NCBI GenBank assembly: GCA_020443425.1
Contig: JAGRIE010000019.1
Span: 1-64,000, forward strand
Source of the DNA: Halioglobus sp.
GTDB lineage: Bacteria > Pseudomonadota > Gammaproteobacteria > Pseudomonadales > Halieaceae
DNA length: 64,000 bases
Reading direction: 5' to 3'
In this document: positions 8,358 through 17,185 of the stretch, one piece after another
How the letters are laid out: each line of letters begins with the position of its first letter
Numbering within the stretch: position 1 is the first letter of the stretch
Notes under the pieces: model-generated
The model's database searches: none
The model's input: the letters and a program-made list of their open reading frames with translations, nothing else
Told to the model about the DNA's origin: nothing
Program-made: the position numbers and the translations under genes

Positions 8358-9341
8358 ATGAACCCACAGTGTAGCGCAGCGATCATCAATTTTTCCTACC
8401 AGACACAAGCCGTGCGGGATCTCGCATGGGCCTGCTTCGCACCCCCGCTGCTGCATATCGCCGATGCGACATGGGGCACAGCTGCGCCCGCGACAACTGC
8501 GATATCGGCCTGCTCATTGACACCGACAGCGTCCAGATTGGACTGGCTACAACGCCTCGACCACGATCCCGCACCACTGCTGGAGCACCTGTCGAAGCGG
8601 CCCAGCCACAGGTTGGGTGTTTACTTTGAGCTACTCTGGCATTTTTTCCTGCAGAGGGACCCGGACATCGAGTTGGTGGCACACAACCTGCCGATACACG
8701 ACAACGGCACGACGCTGGGCGAGTTCGACTGCATCTATTATGACAGGGTGCGCGCCCGCCATGTGCACCTGGAACTGGCAGTGAAGTACTTTCTCGGGGT
8801 GCCGCGCGGCGGCGATACCACGACACCGGCAACCGCGTATGAATGGCTGGGGCCGGATCAACGCGATCGCCTGGCAACGAAGCTGGAGCAACTCCTGCAG
8901 CGCCAGATTTTACTGGCGGACACGGCGGCGGCCAAAGCGGTGCTGGCGCAGCGGGGGTTGGGCGAACTGGCACGGGAAATTGCGCTCAAAGGCTATCTGT
9001 TCCAGCCACCTGTCGATGCCCCGCCGCCACCGCCCTCGTATAACAGCGAGTGCACTATGAGCCGCTGGGTGACTGCACAGCAGCTCGACGCCTGCTGTGC
9101 GACCCTGGCGGCCGCGTGCTATACCGTACTGCCCAAAATGTGCTGGTTGAGCCCGGTGTACTGCGCCCCGCCCGACCAGAGACTGGACCGACAGCAATTG
9201 CGCCAGCGGTTGCATGCGCTCTGGCGGAGCGATCACTATCCCGCGCTGGTCGCCGCACTGGACCGCGAGGGTACAGAAACCAGTCGCTTTTTCGTGACAC
9301 CGGGGACGTGGCCCGACCCTGTCAGCAGAGATGACAAATAG
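8358..9341 (+). CDS. DUF1853 family protein
   Basis: The 327-residue soluble protein shows the DUF1853 signature: RLGVYFELLWHFFL, then LPIH, GEFDCIYYD and HLELAVKYFLG (roughly residues 86-145). The Glu, Asp and ELAVKY order (E-D-ExK) resembles the core of PD-(D/E)XK nuclease-like folds; this is inference from motif spacing only. No established function. It is transcribed divergently from nadK with only 39 bases between start codons, an arrangement that would force shared promoter space. The frame is complete. Confidence 0.8.
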   Translation: MNPQCSAAIINFSYQTQAVRDLAWACFAPPLLHIADATWGTAAPATTAISACSLTPTASRLDWLQRLDHDPAPLLEHLSKRPSHRLGVYFELLWHFFLQRDPDIELVAHNLPIHDNGTTLGEFDCIYYDRVRARHVHLELAVKYFLGVPRGGDTTTPATAYEWLGPDQRDRLATKLEQLLQRQILLADTAAAKAVLAQRGLGELAREIALKGYLFQPPVDAPPPPPSYNSECTMSRWVTAQQLDACCATLAAACYTVLPKMCWLSPVYCAPPDQRLDRQQLRQRLHALWRSDHYPALVAALDREGTETSRFFVTPGTWPDPVSRDDK

Positions 9342-9352
9342 CACCGGCTGGT

Positions 9353-9380
9353 ACAATTGTGCTGCCCAGCACTCTATACT
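9353..9380 (+). promoter_or_regulatory. Candidate promoter/operator of the WYL regulator gene
   Basis: Upstream of the WYL gene there is a -10-like TATACT (9375-9380). An 8-bp palindrome ACAATTGT (9353-9360) lies in the -35 region, the place where an autorepressor of this family would bind. The -35 hexamer itself is poor. Only pattern evidence supports this. Confidence 0.35.
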
Positions 9381-9411
9381 CCCAACGCAGTCAGTCACAT
9401 GAGCAGTATGT

Positions 9412-10287
9412 ATGGCAAGCCCTCAAGACGCTAAATGGCCGTTCCGCTGGGATCTTCTCCTGCGCTACCGTTTTATTGAAACCCTCGCCCTGTGGGAAGG
9501 CAGGCTGACAACACGGCACCTGTGCGACACCTTCGGCATCGGCCGGCAACAGGCCAGCAAAGACATCAACAACTATATCCGTGAGGTAGGCCCCGGCAAT
9601 CTCGAATACGACAAATACCTCAAGGGCTACAAGCCCACCACCGGCTTCACACCGCAAGTGACGCAGGGACTGGCGGATGAATACCTGCACCTGATGGCGC
9701 GCAATAATGAACTGATGAACGTATTCGAATCACTGTCGCTGGATGTCGCCAATGTCGAGGTACTGTCAGTACCGGTGCGTGATGTCAAACCCGAGGTACT
9801 GCGCCCCATCATGCAGGCCGCGCGGCAGCAGCGCCGGCTTGAGGTCGACTATGTCTCGCTCAACCACCCGGACCGCGAGGGGCGCATCATTGTGCCCCAT
9901 ACACTGGTCTACAGTGGCCTGCGGTGGCACGTGCGGGCCTGGTGCGAAAAGAACAGCAGCTACCGTGACTTCGTGCTGAGCCGCTTTCGCGATATTCCTG
10001 AAATCATGGACGAATCCGGGCACGGCAGCGACGGCGATACGGAGTGGCACACGCAAGTGGTGGTTCGCATTACTCCCGATCCACGGCTGAGCGCGGCGCA
10101 GCGTGAAGTGGTGGAGGTTGACTACGGTATGGTGGACGGCGCGCTGGCGATCCCGACCCGTGCGCGACTGGTGCCCTATGTGTTGCAATTACTGCACATC
10201 AAACCCGGCGAACCGGCGGAAGACCCCACAGCTCAGCAAATCGTGGTGGAAAACCGCGACGAACTGGCACCCTGGTTATTCGGCTAG
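9412..10287 (+). CDS. BrxR/CapW-like WYL-domain transcriptional regulator
   Basis: The 291-residue protein has an N-terminal winged helix-turn-helix (about residues 12-60, with ALWEGRLTTRHLCDTFGIGR and then QQASKDIN). A WYL domain follows (about 130-205, with RRLEVDYVSL, HTLVYSGLRWHVRAW and RDFVLSRF), then a C-terminal WCX-like extension. This layout and the helix-turn-helix wording are those of the BrxR/CapW/CapH2-type repressors that control BREX, CBASS and other phage defence loci, and they also occur as orphans. WYL domains are thought to sense nucleic acid or nucleotide ligands. No defence genes are visible nearby; the only candidate partner is the DUF1232 gene 13 bases downstream. Confidence 0.85.
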   Translation: MASPQDAKWPFRWDLLLRYRFIETLALWEGRLTTRHLCDTFGIGRQQASKDINNYIREVGPGNLEYDKYLKGYKPTTGFTPQVTQGLADEYLHLMARNNELMNVFESLSLDVANVEVLSVPVRDVKPEVLRPIMQAARQQRRLEVDYVSLNHPDREGRIIVPHTLVYSGLRWHVRAWCEKNSSYRDFVLSRFRDIPEIMDESGHGSDGDTEWHTQVVVRITPDPRLSAAQREVVEVDYGMVDGALAIPTRARLVPYVLQLLHIKPGEPAEDPTAQQIVVENRDELAPWLFG

Positions 10288-10300
10288 AGGACAGTGAATC

Positions 10301-10675
10301 ATGGAAAAGCAGAACAAGTTTGAAATCGCCTATTCCGAGAGTGGCTTCTGGAGCAAGCTGAAGCGCTATGCCACTACCGCTGGCAAAGAGGTGGTCGAGA
10401 AAGCGCTGTTGCTGTACTACGCGGCCCAGCAGGAAAAAGCGCCGGCCTGGGCCAAGGGGACTATCGCCGCCGCACTCGGGTACTTTATCGTACCGCTGGA
10501 CGCGATCACCGATCTCGCACCGGGGGTTGGCTACGCTGATGATCTCGGGGTGTTGGTACTGGCCATTGCCGCGGTGGCGGCCTATATCAACGACGACGTG
10601 CGCGAGAAAACGGCCGGCAAAATGCTCGATTGGTTCGGGGATGACCCCGGTGACGAGCCAGGGGCTTCCGAATGA
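10301..10675 (+). CDS. DUF1232 (YkvA-like) membrane-associated protein
   Basis: The 124-residue protein carries a DUF1232 core (about residues 55-95). The core contains the hallmark hydrophobic hairpin LGYFIVPLDAITDLAPGVGYADD. It also has a preceding amphipathic helix and a C-terminal acidic tail. DUF1232 proteins are small membrane-associated proteins of unknown role, probably with one or two re-entrant or transmembrane helices. It starts 13 bases after the WYL regulator gene, on the same strand, so the pair very likely forms an operon. Confidence 0.85.
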   Translation: MEKQNKFEIAYSESGFWSKLKRYATTAGKEVVEKALLLYYAAQQEKAPAWAKGTIAAALGYFIVPLDAITDLAPGVGYADDLGVLVLAIAAVAAYINDDVREKTAGKMLDWFGDDPGDEPGASE

Positions 10676-10736
10676 GTGCACACTGTACCCCCGGAATGAT
10701 GGGGCGCGGCCGTGAGAATACAGTTACACGCCGGCG

Positions 10737-11153
10737 TTATCCCTCCCTGCGCAACCACACCAATGGAATTTTGCGCTGCGCCTTCGCCTGGTAAGCACTT
10801 TGGTGCTTGTTGCTCGCGATAATGCTTTTCCACAGTGCGTCACGCTCCTCATCGGGGACATCCTCGGCGATGGCCCGGTAGCGCTGCCTGCCTCTTTGCA
10901 CCTGCACCACCGGGTTGGCCTGCATATTGAGGTACCACACCGGATGGCTGTCCTTCCCGCTGTTCGATGCAGAGACCACAATGGAATCCCGGTAGGGGTA
11001 GCAGGCTATCGGCACACAGCGCGGCAGGCCACTCTTGCGACCAATGGTCTCGACCAGCGCCACATCGATGCCGCCCATACGGGCGCCGATACGCCCGCCA
11101 CTGACACGGTACAGCCACCGGTGCGCTTTACCAAAATCTTTCCAACTCAGCAT
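10737..11153 (-). CDS. DDN-family nitroreductase/quinone reductase-like protein
   Basis: The 138-residue protein fits the small split-beta-barrel deazaflavin-dependent nitroreductase (DDN) family. It has the characteristic ETIGRKSGLPRCVPI segment (about residues 35-50), then HPVWYLNMQANP and a C-terminal IPLVWLRR. In actinobacteria members bind F420; most gammaproteobacteria lack F420, so a flavin or other cofactor may be used here. Its partner is unknown. It is not tightly coupled to a neighbour (50 bases to the slipin gene upstream on the same strand). Confidence 0.8.
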   Translation of the reverse strand: MLSWKDFGKAHRWLYRVSGGRIGARMGGIDVALVETIGRKSGLPRCVPIACYPYRDSIVVSASNSGKDSHPVWYLNMQANPVVQVQRGRQRYRAIAEDVPDEERDALWKSIIASNKHQSAYQAKAQRKIPLVWLRREG

Positions 11154-11203
11154 GACTGCCGCCTGTTTACTTCCTGTTCCAATTGCACCAGGCCCTTCCG
11201 CGC

Positions 11204-11947
11204 TCAGGAGCGCAGTTTATCCAGCAAATCTATCGGTACCGGAAAGACCAGTGTCGAACTCTTGTCGCCGGCAATCTCGACCAGCGTCTGCAGGTACCGC
11301 AGTTGTATCGCCTGGTCCTGTGCCGACAGTACTTTGGCGGCCTCCGCCAGTTTCTCGGATGCCTCGGCTTCGCCCATCGCGTGAATGACCTTAGCGCGCC
11401 GCTCACGCTCAGCTTCGGCCTGTTTCGCCAGCGCCCGCACCATACTTTCGTTCAGGTCCACATGCTTGATTTCCACATTGGCCACCTTGATGCCCCAGGC
11501 CGCCGTCTGTTTGTCCAGTATATTCTGGATATCCGCGTTCAGGCGCTCGCGTTCGGCCAGCATATCGTCCAGCTCGTGCTGGCCCAGCACCGAGCGCAGC
11601 GTGGTCTGTGACAGTTGGCTGGTGGCTTCGAGATAGTTCTCAACCTGCACAATGGCGCGCTCAGGGTCCACAACCTTGAAGTAGATCACCGCGTTGACCT
11701 GCACTGACACATTGTCGCGCGAAATCACATCCTGGGTCGGCACATCCATCACAATGGTACGCAGGTCGACCTTCACCATCTGTTGCAACACGGGAATGAT
11801 GATGATCAAGCCGGGGCCCTTGATTTTGTAAAAGCGGCCCAACATAAAAATAACCCCGCGCTCGTACTCGCGCAGTACGCGAAACATGGCAAACAGCAGC
11901 GCGGCTACCAGGAAGAGAATGATGCCTAAAAACGGAAATCCGAACAC
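11204..11947 (-). CDS. SPFH-domain slipin (stomatin-like) membrane protein
   Basis: The 247-residue protein starts with one hydrophobic segment (residues 4-22). An SPFH/band-7 domain follows, with [23 protein letters not shown] and [20 protein letters not shown], then a coiled-coil-prone region rich in Glu/Ala/Arg (about 165-215). Stomatin-like slipins oligomerise at the inner membrane and are paired with NfeD-type proteases. It starts with GTG 11947, 5 bases after the nfeD stop, behind GAGGGG. The nfeD-slipin order matches the well-known operon. Confidence 0.93.
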   Translation of the reverse strand: MFGFPFLGIILFLVAALLFAMFRVLREYERGVIFMLGRFYKIKGPGLIIIIPVLQQMVKVDLRTIVMDVPTQDVISRDNVSVQVNAVIYFKVVDPERAIVQVENYLEATSQLSQTTLRSVLGQHELDDMLAERERLNADIQNILDKQTAAWGIKVANVEIKHVDLNESMVRALAKQAEAERERRAKVIHAMGEAEASEKLAEAAKVLSAQDQAIQLRYLQTLVEIAGDKSSTLVFPVPIDLLDKLRS

Positions 11948-11952
11948 AGTTA

Positions 11953-13305
11953 TTACCCCTCTTTGTGTTTGCTGACGTGCAGCGTCAGGCCGTCGATCGA
12001 TTCGACCGTCACTCTATCATGTGGCGCCAGCGAATCCTCGCAGGCTACCGTCCATAATTCACCGTCAAGGTTGACACGGGGGACTCCACCGGGCACCGCC
12101 TCCACTTCTGCGGTGGCGCCAACCAAGTGGTCCAGCCCGTTGCGTACCGGCCGCTGGCGCGCCCGCATCATCAGGCCAACACCGAGCACCAGCAGTACCG
12201 CGCTGAATACTGACACGCCCAGTATCACCGGCAGAGCGATCTGGTAGGCGGGCATCTCGGTATCCATCAGCAGCACCGAACCCACCACAAATGCCACCAG
12301 CCCCCCCAGGCCCAGCACGCCGAAACTGGGGCTGAAGGCCTCGGCAGTCATCAGGGCTATCCCGAGCAGGATCAGCCCCAACCCGGCATAGCTGACGGGC
12401 AGGGTCTGGAACGCGTACAGCGCCAGCAACAGGCAGATCGCCCCGGTGATACCCGGCAGGCCACCGCCGGGATTGTAGAACTCCAGCAGCAGCCCATAGA
12501 CACCGACCAGCATCAGGATGTACGCGACATTGGGATCAGTGATGACGGCCAGGAATTCACTGCGCCAATCGACGGGGTGCTGGTAGACCGCGAGGTCAGC
12601 GGTATTCAGCACCACAGTGCCCTGCCCAGCGGGAACCTCCCGGCCGTCCAGCTGCACCAGCAGGTCCGGTATCGAGGACGCGATGATCTCAATCACGCCC
12701 TGCTTGAGCGCCGCATTCGCCGACAGGCTGGCACCGTCGCGCACCGCCTGTTCCGCCCACCGGGCGTTGCGACCGCGCAGTTGCGCCAGGCTCTGTATGT
12801 AGGCCACGGCATCATTGACGATTTTGTGTTCCATCGCCGTTGCGGGCTGCGGTGCGGACGACTCCCCTGTGGCAGGGTCCTCCGCTGTGCGCTCCTTGCC
12901 GAACTGCGGCAACTCAGGCTTGCCCATCTGCACCGGCGTCGCTGCGCCCAGATTGGTACCGGGTGCCATCGCGGCGACACTGGCGGCATACAGCAGGTAG
13001 GTGCCGGCACTCGCTGCGCGGGCACCGCCGGGCGCAACGTAGGCCACCACCGGCAGCGGTGTCGCCAGCATCGCCTTGATCATCTCACGCATCGCTGTAT
13101 CCAGTCCGCCCGGGGTGTCAATGCGCATGATCACCAGCTCCGCATTGGCAGCCTCGGCCTGTTCCAGCCCGCGCACGAAGTGGTCTGCAATCGAGGGGCC
13201 TATCGCGCCGTCCACCTCAATCAGCCAGGCGTCCGCGCGGGCGGTGGTGCTCAGCGCATACACCGAGAGCAGTAACAACAGGTATCTGTATATCATTGCG
13301 GCCAT
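11953..13305 (-). CDS. nfeD: NfeD family membrane-bound serine protease (ClpP-like)
   Basis: The 450-residue protein has a signal peptide (residues 1-24). A periplasmic ClpP-like protease domain follows, with the nucleophile Ser99 in AASAGTY and a likely general-base Lys161 ([10 protein letters not shown]), matching the Ser/Lys dyad of the archaeal 1510-N protease. Next come about four to five transmembrane helices (about 245-380) and a C-terminal OB-fold NfeD domain. Homologues cleave the stomatin-like partner encoded next door. ATG 13305 was chosen because AAGGTGAG lies 8 bases upstream. An unconserved Pro/Ser/Glu-rich insertion (about 128-155) separates the two catalytic residues. Confidence 0.93.
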   Translation of the reverse strand: MAAMIYRYLLLLLSVYALSTTARADAWLIEVDGAIGPSIADHFVRGLEQAEAANAELVIMRIDTPGGLDTAMREMIKAMLATPLPVVAYVAPGGARAASAGTYLLYAASVAAMAPGTNLGAATPVQMGKPELPQFGKERTAEDPATGESSAPQPATAMEHKIVNDAVAYIQSLAQLRGRNARWAEQAVRDGASLSANAALKQGVIEIIASSIPDLLVQLDGREVPAGQGTVVLNTADLAVYQHPVDWRSEFLAVITDPNVAYILMLVGVYGLLLEFYNPGGGLPGITGAICLLLALYAFQTLPVSYAGLGLILLGIALMTAEAFSPSFGVLGLGGLVAFVVGSVLLMDTEMPAYQIALPVILGVSVFSAVLLVLGVGLMMRARQRPVRNGLDHLVGATAEVEAVPGGVPRVNLDGELWTVACEDSLAPHDRVTVESIDGLTLHVSKHKEG

Positions 13306-13415
13306 ATCTCACTCACCTTACACGGAGTATAGATCACCTTGCAAAGCCGGGAACAGGCGCAGGGTCACACAGCTCCCGGACCCACCTGTCGCTGCAGGAA
13401 CAGGTCTACACGGAC

Positions 13416-14138
13416 TCAGTCGCGCGGCGCGGCGCTTACCCTGCGCCGGATCATGGCGAGAAACAGCGCCGTAGAGATTCCGGAGGAGGCAAAAATCATA
13501 CACATCACCACGATCTGGTAGCGGGCGGCCACCAGCGGCGACACCCCCGACAGGATTTGCCCGGTCATCATACCCGGCAGCGAGACCAGGCCGACGGCGA
13601 ACAGGGAATTGATGACCGGTATCATCGCCGCCTGGTACGCCGTCAACCGGGCCGACTCCCAGGCTGAACCGTGTGCCAGCTCAGCGTACAGTCGCTCCGC
13701 CGCCAGACTGACCGCCGTCATCGCGTTCGCAAATACCATACCCGCCAGTGGAATCATATAGTTGGGCAGGTACCAGGGTTTGATCTGCAGCACAGCCTGG
13801 GTAACCAGTGCCAGCGTCAGGCCGCCGCCCACGGTGATGGACAGCACCGCGGCGGTCAACAGCGCGCGGCGCTGCTGCGGCACCGTGCCCAGTGCAATCC
13901 AGCTGGAAGCGAGCAGCATGATGGCCAGTACCAACATCACCAACACGCCGTTGCCGGCACCGAAAATCCACGCCAGCACATAACCGATGAGCAGCAACTG
14001 TGCCAGCATGCGCGCGAGGGCGTAGACGGCGTGCCCGAGGTCATAAGACCACTTGAACAGAATCACGAGTGTGATCACAACAGGCACCAACGCCAGGGCC
14101 AACTGCGAGAGCGAGAGATTGAGCGCGGGACTATCCAT
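13416..14138 (-). CDS. fetB: FetB/YbbM-like ABC transporter permease (UPF0014)
   Basis: The 240-residue protein has about seven transmembrane helices and the UPF0014/FetB signatures: MVFANAMTAVSLAAERL (about residues 134-150) and SLPGMMTGQILSGVSPLVAARYQI (about 187-210). In E. coli FetB works with the ATPase FetA in iron export and resistance to oxidative stress. ATG 14138 gives the normal N-terminus; longer frames lack homology. No ATP-binding partner lies beside it in either direction within this window, so the ATPase must be encoded elsewhere or be absent. Confidence 0.88.
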   Translation of the reverse strand: MDSPALNLSLSQLALALVPVVITLVILFKWSYDLGHAVYALARMLAQLLLIGYVLAWIFGAGNGVLVMLVLAIMLLASSWIALGTVPQQRRALLTAAVLSITVGGGLTLALVTQAVLQIKPWYLPNYMIPLAGMVFANAMTAVSLAAERLYAELAHGSAWESARLTAYQAAMIPVINSLFAVGLVSLPGMMTGQILSGVSPLVAARYQIVVMCMIFASSGISTALFLAMIRRRVSAAPRD

Positions 14139-14208
14139 ACCCGACTCTAGCGTATCCAGACGCCGCCGGCATCTGTCGACAGTGGCGACGCAAGCGCGAC
14201 ATCGCGAC

Positions 14209-14886
14209 TCAGTAGGGTCCACCGGCGGGCATGGGCGTGGTATCCGTGCGCCCCTGCAACGCCAAAATGCCGCGCCGCAGATCAGCACCCCAGCTGGCAA
14301 AGACCGCATTGAGTGCCGGGTCTTCGCCATTCACCTCGTTGAACGCCCAGATATTCTCGCTGGCCCGGGTATCCACAGACCGCAGCAGCACCTTCTCGGT
14401 AGCGACGTTGACCACCGCCAGGCTCACCGTGATGGAGCCACCGGTTTGGCCGGCGCCGGCAGCCGTTGCGCGGGCCTCATCAGGGTGGACAGCGACCACC
14501 GCAGTATTGACAATCAGCTGCGCCTCTTGCGGGTTGTTCACAATCGTGAAGTCCAGCCCATAGGTGAGTGCCAGCGTGAATTCATGTGCGATGGTGCGCT
14601 GCAACAGCGTGTCCTCGCTCTCCGTCACCCACCACTCGGGGTCAGTGCGGGCGCCCTCGGGCTGGATCACCTGCATGTTGGCCAGGTTCGCGGGCGCGAT
14701 ATAGACCCGGCGATACACTGCCAGGTCTGCGGGCGTGTTCTGGGCAAGATACAGGCGGTCGGCAGGCGCTGCGGCAGCGGGCGGGGTCGCAGCGGCACCG
14801 AGGCCCGAGCTCCAGGCATCAAACTCCGCACAGCCGCTCAGAATCAGCAGCGTGCACGGCAGCGCTATCAAGGCATTTTTCAACAT
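14209..14886 (-). CDS. DUF3313-like lipoprotein
   Basis: The 225-residue protein has a lipoprotein signal with lipobox LSGC (Cys19), a low-complexity Ala/Pro linker and a globular domain. The domain resembles the DUF3313 family, with YRRVYIAPA, VTESEDTLLQRTIAHEF and a C-terminal helix FASWGADLRRGI. Such proteins are periplasmic or outer-membrane-anchored and of unknown role. A good ribosome site (AAGGA, 7 bases) supports ATG 14886. It is divergent from the TonB receptor, with 145 bases between the starts. Confidence 0.7.
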   Translation of the reverse strand: MLKNALIALPCTLLILSGCAEFDAWSSGLGAAATPPAAAAPADRLYLAQNTPADLAVYRRVYIAPANLANMQVIQPEGARTDPEWWVTESEDTLLQRTIAHEFTLALTYGLDFTIVNNPQEAQLIVNTAVVAVHPDEARATAAGAGQTGGSITVSLAVVNVATEKVLLRSVDTRASENIWAFNEVNGEDPALNAVFASWGADLRRGILALQGRTDTTPMPAGGPY

Positions 14887-15031
14887 GCAGACGTCCTTTG
14901 GTCTCTGGCGGGCGCAACAAAGCGCGGAAGTATACCGAAATTTTCACCGCCGCCCAGCCCGGATACAGCCCCATTGGGATGCCGGGCTGAATCCGCTACA
15001 ATCTGCCTCTCCCTGGCCACCGGTCTGCCCC

Positions 15032-17101
15032 ATGCCCTCCCGACATCGACGGCGCCTGAACTACCTTGTCCCTGCGAGCCTGTTGCTGCTGGCACTGCCG
15101 GCCCGTGCTGAACCGGTGGAGGAAAACGTGCTGGTCACCGCCAGCCGGGTGCAGGAGGACGCGCTGAAAATGCCGCTGTCCTGGTCCACCGTCAACGCGG
15201 CGACCCTTGCGCTGGTGGACCCGGTGCACATCAACGAGATCATGCAGCGTGTGCCGGGGGCATGGATCAGTCGCGGCAACGGCCAGGAGAGCATCATCGC
15301 GCTGCGCTCACCCGTGCTGACCGGCAGCGGCAGTTGCGGGGCGTTTTTCTCCGCAGCAGATGGCATCAGCCTGCGCGCGCCGGGATTTTGCAACGTCAAC
15401 CAGCTGTTCGATGCCAATTTTGAACAGGCCGGCCGCATCGAGGTGATACGTGGCCCCGCCACAGCCCTGTACGGCTCCAGCGCGATGCATGGTGTGATCA
15501 ACATCATCAGTGCCGCCCCGACCGAACAGCTGGACAGCCTGCTGTCACTGGAGGGCGGCCCCTACGACTACTACCGCGCCAAGTACCGCTACAGCGACAC
15601 CATTGGTCGCCACGGCATCAGCGTCAGCGCCAATGCGACCACCGACGGCGGCTATAAAGATGATTCCGGCTACGACCAGCAGAAGGCGATTGTGCGACAC
15701 GATTACAGCGGCCAGCGCTGGCATATCCAGACCGTGCTGGACAGCGCCAACCTGAAACAGGACACCGCCGGCTACATAGCCGGTTACAAAGCCTATCGCG
15801 ACGGCGACCTGAGCAAAAGCAACCCCAATCCCGACGCCTACCGCGACGCCTGGTCGGTGCGGTTGTACAGCGCTGCAAGCCTGGCCCTCGACGACAATAA
15901 CACGCTGACAGTCACACCCTACCTGCGCGCCAACGATATGGAGTTCCTGCAGCATTTCCTGGCCTGGCAGCCGGTGGAGAAGAACGCCCACGACAGCCTC
16001 GGGCTGCGCACTACAGTGAACACCGACACCAGCACCCTGCACTGGGTGAACGGCATCGACCTGGAGTACACCGACGCCACCCTGAAAGAGACCCAGGATG
16101 AGGCGTTCGGGCCCAACCAGCCAGTGGGTGTGCACTACGACTACCAGGTGGATGCCAGTGTCGCCGCGCTCTACAGCCAGCTTCGCACACAGTTTGCCTC
16201 GCCGTGGGAATTCGATGCCGGGGTGCGTTTCGAGTACACCAACTACGACTACCATAACCGCACCGACGACGGCGCACCCTGCGGCCCTGACGCCAGCGCC
16301 TGCCGGTTCTACCGGCCCGCCGACCGCGAGGACGATTTCTCCGACTGGTCCTTCAATACCGGCGTCAGCTACAGCCTCACCGAGGACCACATCGTCTACC
16401 TGCGCTACGCCCACGGCTTTCGCGCACCGCAGGCTGCCGAGCTGTACCGGCTGCAGTCCGGCCAGGAGAGCGCGGACCTGGACTCCGAGAAAATCGACAA
16501 TGTGGAACTGGGCCTGCGCGGCTACTGGCAGCGCAGCACGCGGTATGACGTCGCCGTGTACTACATGAACAAGGACGATGTGATCTTCCAGGATGCCGAC
16601 CGGCAAAATGTCAGTGGCGCCCAGACCAATCACTACGGCGCCGAGCTAAGCGTGGATTTCCTGCTCAGTGAGCAATGGTCGCTGGGGCTTGATGCCAACT
16701 ACGCCTCCCACACCTACGACAACCACATTGAACTGCTGGGCAGTGACGGTGATATCAAGGGCAATGACATCGACACCTCACCCAGGGCCTTCGGCAGCGC
16801 CCGCCTCGGCTGGGATTTCTCGACGCTGGCCGGGCGCGACAGCCGCGCCGAATTGGAGTGGGTGTATATGGATTCCTACTACCTGGAGCCCGAGAACGAG
16901 CACCAGTACAACGGTCACTCGCTGCTCAACCTGCGCCTCACCAGCGCGCTGACACGGCGCTGGTCCGCCGGGTTGCGACTGACCAACCTGCTGGACGTGG
17001 AGTACGCCGAACGCGCGGACTACGGTTTCGGTGAATACCGCTACTTCGTCGGGCAGCCTCGCGGCGCGTACGTACAGGTCAGCTATCAGTTTGGCGGCTA
17101 G
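15032..17101 (+). CDS. TonB-dependent outer membrane receptor
   Basis: The 689-residue protein has a signal peptide (about residues 1-27, ending PARA). A TonB-box-like ENVLVTA follows, then a plug domain (about 45-160, with IEVIRGPATALYGSSAMHGV) and a 22-strand barrel ending in a C-terminal aromatic beta signal (YVQVSYQFGG). The plug carries a short loop with two cysteines (CGAFFSAADGISLRAPGFC) that could form a disulfide. The substrate is not evident: no Fur box, cobalamin riboswitch or transporter is adjacent. The next gene, 84 bases downstream, is a GH10 enzyme lipoprotein, so a carbohydrate or associated ligand is possible. ATG 15032 was chosen because it gives a proper signal peptide. 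Confidence 0.92.
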   Translation: MPSRHRRRLNYLVPASLLLLALPARAEPVEENVLVTASRVQEDALKMPLSWSTVNAATLALVDPVHINEIMQRVPGAWISRGNGQESIIALRSPVLTGSGSCGAFFSAADGISLRAPGFCNVNQLFDANFEQAGRIEVIRGPATALYGSSAMHGVINIISAAPTEQLDSLLSLEGGPYDYYRAKYRYSDTIGRHGISVSANATTDGGYKDDSGYDQQKAIVRHDYSGQRWHIQTVLDSANLKQDTAGYIAGYKAYRDGDLSKSNPNPDAYRDAWSVRLYSAASLALDDNNTLTVTPYLRANDMEFLQHFLAWQPVEKNAHDSLGLRTTVNTDTSTLHWVNGIDLEYTDATLKETQDEAFGPNQPVGVHYDYQVDASVAALYSQLRTQFASPWEFDAGVRFEYTNYDYHNRTDDGAPCGPDASACRFYRPADREDDFSDWSFNTGVSYSLTEDHIVYLRYAHGFRAPQAAELYRLQSGQESADLDSEKIDNVELGLRGYWQRSTRYDVAVYYMNKDDVIFQDADRQNVSGAQTNHYGAELSVDFLLSEQWSLGLDANYASHTYDNHIELLGSDGDIKGNDIDTSPRAFGSARLGWDFSTLAGRDSRAELEWVYMDSYYLEPENEHQYNGHSLLNLRLTSALTRRWSAGLRLTNLLDVEYAERADYGFGEYRYFVGQPRGAYVQVSYQFGG

Positions 17102-17185
17102 CTGTACCGTCGCACGCACAGGCCACCCGGTGTCGGAATTGTGTACACTACAGCGTAAATAAAGAATAACAGGAGTGGGCTTCCA

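Noticed and set aside
10737..11153. F420-dependent enzyme
   Set aside because: The fold family matches, but nothing in the window indicates F420 synthesis, so the cofactor was left open.
15545..16633. A 362-codon open frame on the minus strand inside the TonB receptor gene
   Set aside because: It is a shadow frame in GC-rich coding DNA, with repetitive Val/Gly/His-rich translation and no recognisable domain.
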